18,655 bases of DNA from an uncultured Collinsella sp. (GTDB taxonomy: Bacteria; Actinomycetota; Coriobacteriia; Coriobacteriales; Coriobacteriaceae), in NCBI GenBank assembly GCA_902495085.1, contig CABUWA010000022.1:1-18655 (forward strand), in the 5' to 3' direction. The notes under the pieces are model-generated. The model did no database searches. It was not told the origin of the DNA and was given only the letters and a program-made list of their open reading frames with translations. Shown piece by piece: positions 15,046 to 18,655 of the stretch (the first letter of the stretch is position 1; each line of letters begins with the position of its first letter). Both the position numbers and the translations under genes were made by a program.

Positions 15046-18041
15046 GCTGGGGGTACCCCGTTCGTCGCCGCGGCCTCCGGTTCCACTTTTCGCTGAATTT
15101 CGCTCAAAAGCTCGGCTGCGACTTCGCTGCTTTTGAAACGAATGCTGCAGTCTTCTTTCTTTGGGAAAGCAAGCAACGGAATAGCTCCGTACCAGACAGT
15201 TTCCTCGTCAATCACTGATGCGCACAGGCGTCCTTCGGCTTTGATGAGATAGTTGACGTTCATCTCGGCAAAAATCGCTTTCACGTCATCGCGTGGAGTT
15301 GAAGCAATAGAAATCTCAAGGGCAATTCCACGGGTAGCGGCATCCGCGAGTGCAGCGGCGAGCTTTTCAAGGCATGCGGCGGACGCGTAGGGTGCGGCAA
15401 TAAAAATGCTTTTCGATGCGTTCTCGATGTCATTCACTAAAGCCTCCACGGCTCTTGCCGACCTAACGAGGATGTTTCGATCGTCCTGTCTGTTGTCGTT
15501 TGCCGCAAAGACTTCATACCCCAGCTTGGCGTAGGTCTTGAGCCTCTTTTGGTACATGCGCGCGAACATGGGTATCGACAGGTCAACATAGTCGAATATC
15601 TCAACCCGCTGTTTGCCCTCGTGGCTTCTGTGTAGCCTACCTGCCTGCTGCGTTATGCTGCCGTCCCAAGATATTGGAGTGGCAATGAGCAAAGTGTCAA
15701 GGTAAGACAGGTCGAAGCCCTCGCCCAGAAGACTTTCAGTTGCGACGATGATTCGATGATCATGCTCAAAGCTGGGAAGACTCTTCAGTATTGCTTTTCT
15801 TTCTTTGGCGTCGATTTCTCCGGTTAAGAGTATGGGTTCGTGTCCACGGCTTTGAAGTAGCCTGCATAGCTCTTCGGCATGCTTTTTTCTTTTAGATAGC
15901 ACAAGCGGATGCCGGCCGTTTGATGCGGCCTCGAGGGCGTCCTCGATAATTGCTTCGTTTCTCGCGGCGTGTACACACAGGAGATCGAGAATTTGGTTAA
16001 AGGATGCTCCTGGTCCGTAGGTGGGTAATCGAATTCCGGTGAAACGCGGTCTAACAATGCGCTGAATCCCCTGTTGGATTGCTTGCGTTTTTGGATCGAC
16101 GACATAGCGAACCGGGCCGCAGAGCATCGAGAGTGCCCGCGTGAGTCCGTCCGAACGCTCGGGCGTTGCGGAAAGGCCATATACATATTTGGCAGGAGCG
16201 GACTTGAGGACAAGCTCAAGCTGTGGCGCGGCCGCATGGTGGCATTCGTCACAGATGATGAGACTGTAATCGCGAACGAACTCCTTGGCTAATGACTCGC
16301 CGGTTTGGGGATCCTTGCCGGATAGCGACTGGAATGAAGCAATGTCGATGAGACGGCTTATGGCGGTCTTGCCTCCTCCGATTTGCCCAATGAGCGGAGG
16401 CTGTCTTTTGCTGATTCGTCCCTTTGGGGTTCGGACGGGCTCTCTGTTGTCCGTGATGTCGAGAAATCGTTCGAGTTGGGATTTCCATTGGGCAATGAGC
16501 GCAGTTTTAGGAACGATGACGAGCGTTGGAAGACCAATGGCAGCAATAAGATAAGCTCCGATGACGGTTTTGCCGAACCCCGTCGGTGCGGACATGATCC
16601 CGTCTTCATAGCTGAGCATCTGTTCAGCGACAATTTGCTGTTCAGGGCGAAGAGTCCCTTTAAATGCCATCGCAATTGGATGGCTCGACTTGCGTTTGTC
16701 TGAATAGTGGGCAGAAACGCCGGCTTCTTGAAGCAGCCGCTCAAGTTGAACCTTGCAGCCTCTGGGAATCGCGACGTAGCCATCTCTAAGTTCGCTGAGG
16801 TCTATGAACCGCGGTTTGCCGAATACCGATTGATGCATAGATTGTGCGCGGAAGAATTCTGGGTTGGCAAATGTTGCAAGCCTGCGGACTTCCATTTGAG
16901 CTGCGGGACTCAGAGATTTTTCGGGGATATAGAGCATATCGGTCTGCGTGACGGACAGCGATGACGGGAAGTCCCGCGGTGTGAGCGGAAGCCGCTTTCG
17001 CAGTCTCTGGGAATGTGGCACACCGGTGTTTGCCGCCGCAACAGCTGCTATTCCATGTGACCTATTTTCGATGCTCTCGATCAGATTTTGCACCGTCACG
17101 CGCGGGATTAACTGGATTTGCGAAAGGTAAAGCCATTGATCGGGAAAGGGCTCAAATTGCTCGTCAACAAATACGCTGTTCCCTTTTCGCTGCGCTTTTC
17201 CTTGAAAAGGCAGCGCTATGAGATTTCCAAAGCCGCCCTCAGGAATGGTGGACTGCGCGGGCAGCATTCGGTCAAATGCTTTGAAGGTGATTGTCTTGTT
17301 CAGTATCGCCGCTTCGGTGATAAGGCTGCTTCCAAAATCTCGTGCGGTCTTTGCGCTGACGAGCTCTAGGAAGAAAAACCAGACATGTGCGCCGTCGCCC
17401 GATCTCGATCGCTCAACTGCGACATCGATTCCGTGGCTTTTTGCGACATGTCGAATGGCTTTCGTCGCTTCTTTCCAATCGGCTCCGTCAAAATCGATGA
17501 CCAGGACTTTCGTGTTACTGTCTTTATCGAGCACATATTGGCCTATAACGTCTCGAAGCCTATCGTCATTGCCTCTGAAATGGGCGATGATCGCGGCATC
17601 GCTCAACTCGGGGAAGACGCGGCTGCTGCATTCCGTGCATTTGACTCTCTGGTGGCTTGCTTTGGGGCAAATGCCTGACTTCCACTCATTTGCGCAGGCG
17701 GGCGTATAGCCAATTCCTCCGTCTTTTCTGCGGTACCCATGAGCGTAGACATCTTTGCGACCAGTAAAGAGATTGCGGAAGAGCTCGAGTTTGTCGCGCG
17801 CTGGGCTTGCGCTGGTGACGATATCTTCGATCTGCGCCCGTCTATCGAAAGAATCGCCAGCTTTCTCCCATTCTTCCAGCGTTGTATAACGGGTGTCTGG
17901 ACCGCTGCTGCAGATAACGATTTGCTTGCGCGGATCCGAAGCGTGGACGACCGTTTTATTGAATTTGAATAGGGCGCTCCCGAAAAGGGCGTATTGATGC
18001 GTGCCGTTGCTCATTTGAAAGCCATTCTTATCAGCGTTCAT
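15009..18041 (-). CDS. TOTE conflict-system-type protein: archaeo-eukaryotic primase + SF2 helicase + degenerate PLD domain
   Basis: A 1010-residue multidomain protein. Residues about 84-310 form a TOTE-type archaeo-eukaryotic primase. LELFRNLFTGRKDVYA is followed by a Cys-rich segment (CANEWKSGIC...CTEC), the catalytic DFD (183-185), SGDGAH (214-219), Asp257 and GNLIALP (272-278). Residues about 460-830 are an SF2 DEAD/DEAH helicase: TGFGKT (487-492), DECHH (598-602), SAT (624-626) and QQAGRLHR (798-805). Residues about 865-985 look like a phospholipase-D fold, but the HxK...D motif is Arg938-x-Cys940...Asp945, so nuclease activity there is doubtful. Such fusions are described from comparative genomics as conflict/defence systems; the mechanism is not established. 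The start is uncertain: no clear ribosome site precedes 18041 or the alternative ATG at 18014, and an in-frame stop excludes upstream extension. The final 12 codons come from the hairpin repeat. Its GC content looks lower than that of the core genes. Confidence 0.88.
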   Translation of the reverse strand: MNADKNGFQMSNGTHQYALFGSALFKFNKTVVHASDPRKQIVICSSGPDTRYTTLEEWEKAGDSFDRRAQIEDIVTSASPARDKLELFRNLFTGRKDVYAHGYRRKDGGIGYTPACANEWKSGICPKASHQRVKCTECSSRVFPELSDAAIIAHFRGNDDRLRDVIGQYVLDKDSNTKVLVIDFDGADWKEATKAIRHVAKSHGIDVAVERSRSGDGAHVWFFFLELVSAKTARDFGSSLITEAAILNKTITFKAFDRMLPAQSTIPEGGFGNLIALPFQGKAQRKGNSVFVDEQFEPFPDQWLYLSQIQLIPRVTVQNLIESIENRSHGIAAVAAANTGVPHSQRLRKRLPLTPRDFPSSLSVTQTDMLYIPEKSLSPAAQMEVRRLATFANPEFFRAQSMHQSVFGKPRFIDLSELRDGYVAIPRGCKVQLERLLQEAGVSAHYSDKRKSSHPIAMAFKGTLRPEQQIVAEQMLSYEDGIMSAPTGFGKTVIGAYLIAAIGLPTLVIVPKTALIAQWKSQLERFLDITDNREPVRTPKGRISKRQPPLIGQIGGGKTAISRLIDIASFQSLSGKDPQTGESLAKEFVRDYSLIICDECHHAAAPQLELVLKSAPAKYVYGLSATPERSDGLTRALSMLCGPVRYVVDPKTQAIQQGIQRIVRPRFTGIRLPTYGPGASFNQILDLLCVHAARNEAIIEDALEAASNGRHPLVLSKRKKHAEELCRLLQSRGHEPILLTGEIDAKERKAILKSLPSFEHDHRIIVATESLLGEGFDLSYLDTLLIATPISWDGSITQQAGRLHRSHEGKQRVEIFDYVDLSIPMFARMYQKRLKTYAKLGYEVFAANDNRQDDRNILVRSARAVEALVNDIENASKSIFIAAPYASAACLEKLAAALADAATRGIALEISIASTPRDDVKAIFAEMNVNYLIKAEGRLCASVIDEETVWYGAIPLLAFPKKEDCSIRFKSSEVAAELLSEIQRKVEPEAAATNGVPPAVAVKWGLFLAY

Positions 18042-18240
18042 TGGGATGAGGGTACGTCATTTCAGCTTTATGAGATACGCGACTTCGATTTTGGTTCGGT
18101 AATAGTGGGGTACCGATCCGTGAGTGGCAATCAGCCGGTGCCAAAACGTGCGGCGGCTGTTCTTAAAGGTTTTTGACGGCTATGGGGCGGGTTGGCGGCG
18201 TGGGGAGGGGTTTTCGAATGACCCCGTGGTCAAATAACGT
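18042..18240. other. Upstream region of the primase-helicase; no gene seen
   Basis: Contains a small palindrome TGACCccgtGGTCA (18219-18232) and a tandem GTCAAAT (18229-18235, 18239-18245) that could be regulatory. A + strand open frame across the primase start has no ribosome site and is not called. No convincing -35/-10 pair was found for the leftward gene. Confidence 0.3.
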
Positions 18241-18430
18241 CAAATGTGAGTACTGCTGTTAATGTAGTCTCATAACATTTGGCAAGAATAGAATACCAAT
18301 TCGACATTATTCTATATATCTAACCCACCAAACACGGCATTTTGAGCCTTGGCAAGGCGTGAAATTAATCGAAACGATCGATTCCGGCGAGATTTTGCTG
18401 CTACTAATTTGGTGGCAGTACTCATATTTG
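18241..18430. repeat. 190-bp AT-rich element with 16-bp terminal inverted repeats
   Basis: CAAATGTGAGTACTGC (18241-18256) and GCAGTACTCATATTTG (18415-18430) are inverted copies matching at 15 of 16 positions. Inside are nested pairs: ATAGAATA/TATTCTAT (18288-18295/18308-18315), CCACCAAA/TTTGGTGG (18325-18332/18408-18415) and GCCTT/AAGGC. No protein is encoded. It could be a MITE-like insertion, an attachment or recombination site, or a structured RNA. Confidence 0.6.
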
Positions 18431-18458
18431 CCATTTTTGTCCAGTGGGTACCGCGAGG

Positions 18459-18588
18459 GGGCCTGTTCGACTGGCTCAACGGCCCGGTGATGAGCGCCGG
18501 TATGATCAGCCCGCTCGATCCGGATCTGGTACACATTACCGATGACCTCAACGAGGCTGTCGACATCGCCCTGAGCGGGCTGATGTAG
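18459..18588 (+). pseudogene. 3' fragment of the LOG-family gene (right copy, putative attR)
   Basis: Encodes the last 42 residues (GLFDWLNGPVMSAGM... to the stop) identically to codons 211-252 of the intact gene, with seven synonymous base changes. It has no start of its own. The open frame runs back to a TTG at 18349 through unrelated AT-rich sequence. It is followed by a strong terminator that the intact gene lacks, so this is probably the original 3' end of the host gene, cut off by the island. Confidence 0.88.
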
Positions 18589-18605
18589 AGTAGCTAAAAT
18601 GGGAC

Positions 18606-18655
18606 GGGGCTAAAAAGACTGGTCTGAAACGTTTGATACCAGTCTTTTTAGCCCC
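18606..18655 (+). terminator. Strong, probably bidirectional terminator after the LOG fragment
   Basis: An 18-bp perfect stem, GGGGCTAAAAAGACTGGT (18606-18623) with 18638-18655, and a 14-base loop. The A and T runs lie within the stem and the window ends at the base of the stem, so a following T tract cannot be seen. Confidence 0.75.

Larger units (their letters stand above)
14111..18590. mobile_element. Putative integrated island in the 3' end of the LOG gene (toxin-antitoxin + primase-helicase)
   Basis: It is bounded by the 132-bp direct repeats and carries about 4.2 kb of unique DNA: a DinJ/YafQ-like pair, a TOTE-type primase-helicase and a 190-bp inverted-repeat element. Its genes look less GC-rich than tgt and LOG. 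No integrase, transposase or relaxase gene is visible, so mobility in trans, loss of the integrase, or acquisition by homologous recombination must be considered. Confidence 0.65.

Noticed and set aside
17994..18176. 60-codon + strand open frame across the primase-helicase start
   Set aside because: Overlaps the start region antisense, lacks a ribosome site and gives no recognisable protein.
18349..18588. 79-codon frame fusing novel sequence to the LOG tail as a new gene
   Set aside because: It starts at a TTG without a ribosome site, and the unique part runs through an inverted-repeat element. It is better read as a gene fragment.
14111..18590. The LOG repeats as homology arms of a simple insertion sequence
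   Set aside because: No transposase, and 132-bp flanking repeats with synonymous divergence are far too long and too diverged for a target-site duplication.

Overview
The window looks like a piece of chromosome from an anaerobic, high-GC actinobacterium, most likely a gut Coriobacteriia member of the Collinsella type. The evidence is the GC-rich housekeeping genes (queH, queA, tgt, LOG), a catabolic arginine deiminase (ADI) locus, the anaerobe-type epoxyqueuosine reductase QueH, and clean purine-rich ribosome binding sites. The genus is an inference, because no rRNA or tRNA is present.

Layout. 1-1240: the tail of an unknown gene, a DUF3267-type membrane zincin and queH. 1301-7222: a block that reads less GC-rich than both flanks and is devoted to arginine catabolism. 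A leftward pair (a divergent ADI paralogue plus an XRE/S24-like regulator) faces away from a rightward operon (YfcC/ArcD-type antiporter, canonical ADI, ornithine carbamoyltransferase). No carbamate kinase is visible. 7300-8960: queA behind a hairpin and a 10-codon leader ORF, then a repeat-rich gap. 8960-10735: a leftward gene for a long acidic/coiled-coil, tail-anchored protein. 11030-13268: an SDR oxidoreductase and tgt. 13482-14240: a LOG-family phosphoribohydrolase. 14241-18458: an accessory island with a DinJ/YafQ-like toxin-antitoxin pair, a leftward 1010-residue primase-helicase of the TOTE conflict-system type, and an AT-rich 190-bp inverted-repeat element. 18459-18655: a second copy of the last 42 codons of the LOG gene, followed by a strong terminator.

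Three of the late queuosine genes (tgt, queA, queH) are scattered over 13 kb with unrelated genes between them. QueA makes epoxyqueuosine on tRNA after Tgt inserts preQ1, and QueH reduces it to queuosine. The ADI block makes ornithine and carbamoyl phosphate from arginine with arginine/ornithine exchange.

The most interesting structure is the island at the right end. It is bounded by a 132-bp direct repeat of the LOG 3' end, and the seven differences between the copies are all synonymous. This is the signature expected when a mobile element integrates into the end of a conserved gene and brings its own replacement 3' end. No integrase is visible. The cargo is a probable conflict/defence primase-helicase plus a toxin-antitoxin module. 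Independently, the window carries two families of repeated, covarying hairpin elements: a 180-bp composite after queA and after the SDR gene, and a 67-bp long hairpin in two convergent gaps. One of the long hairpins supplies the last codons of the primase-helicase.
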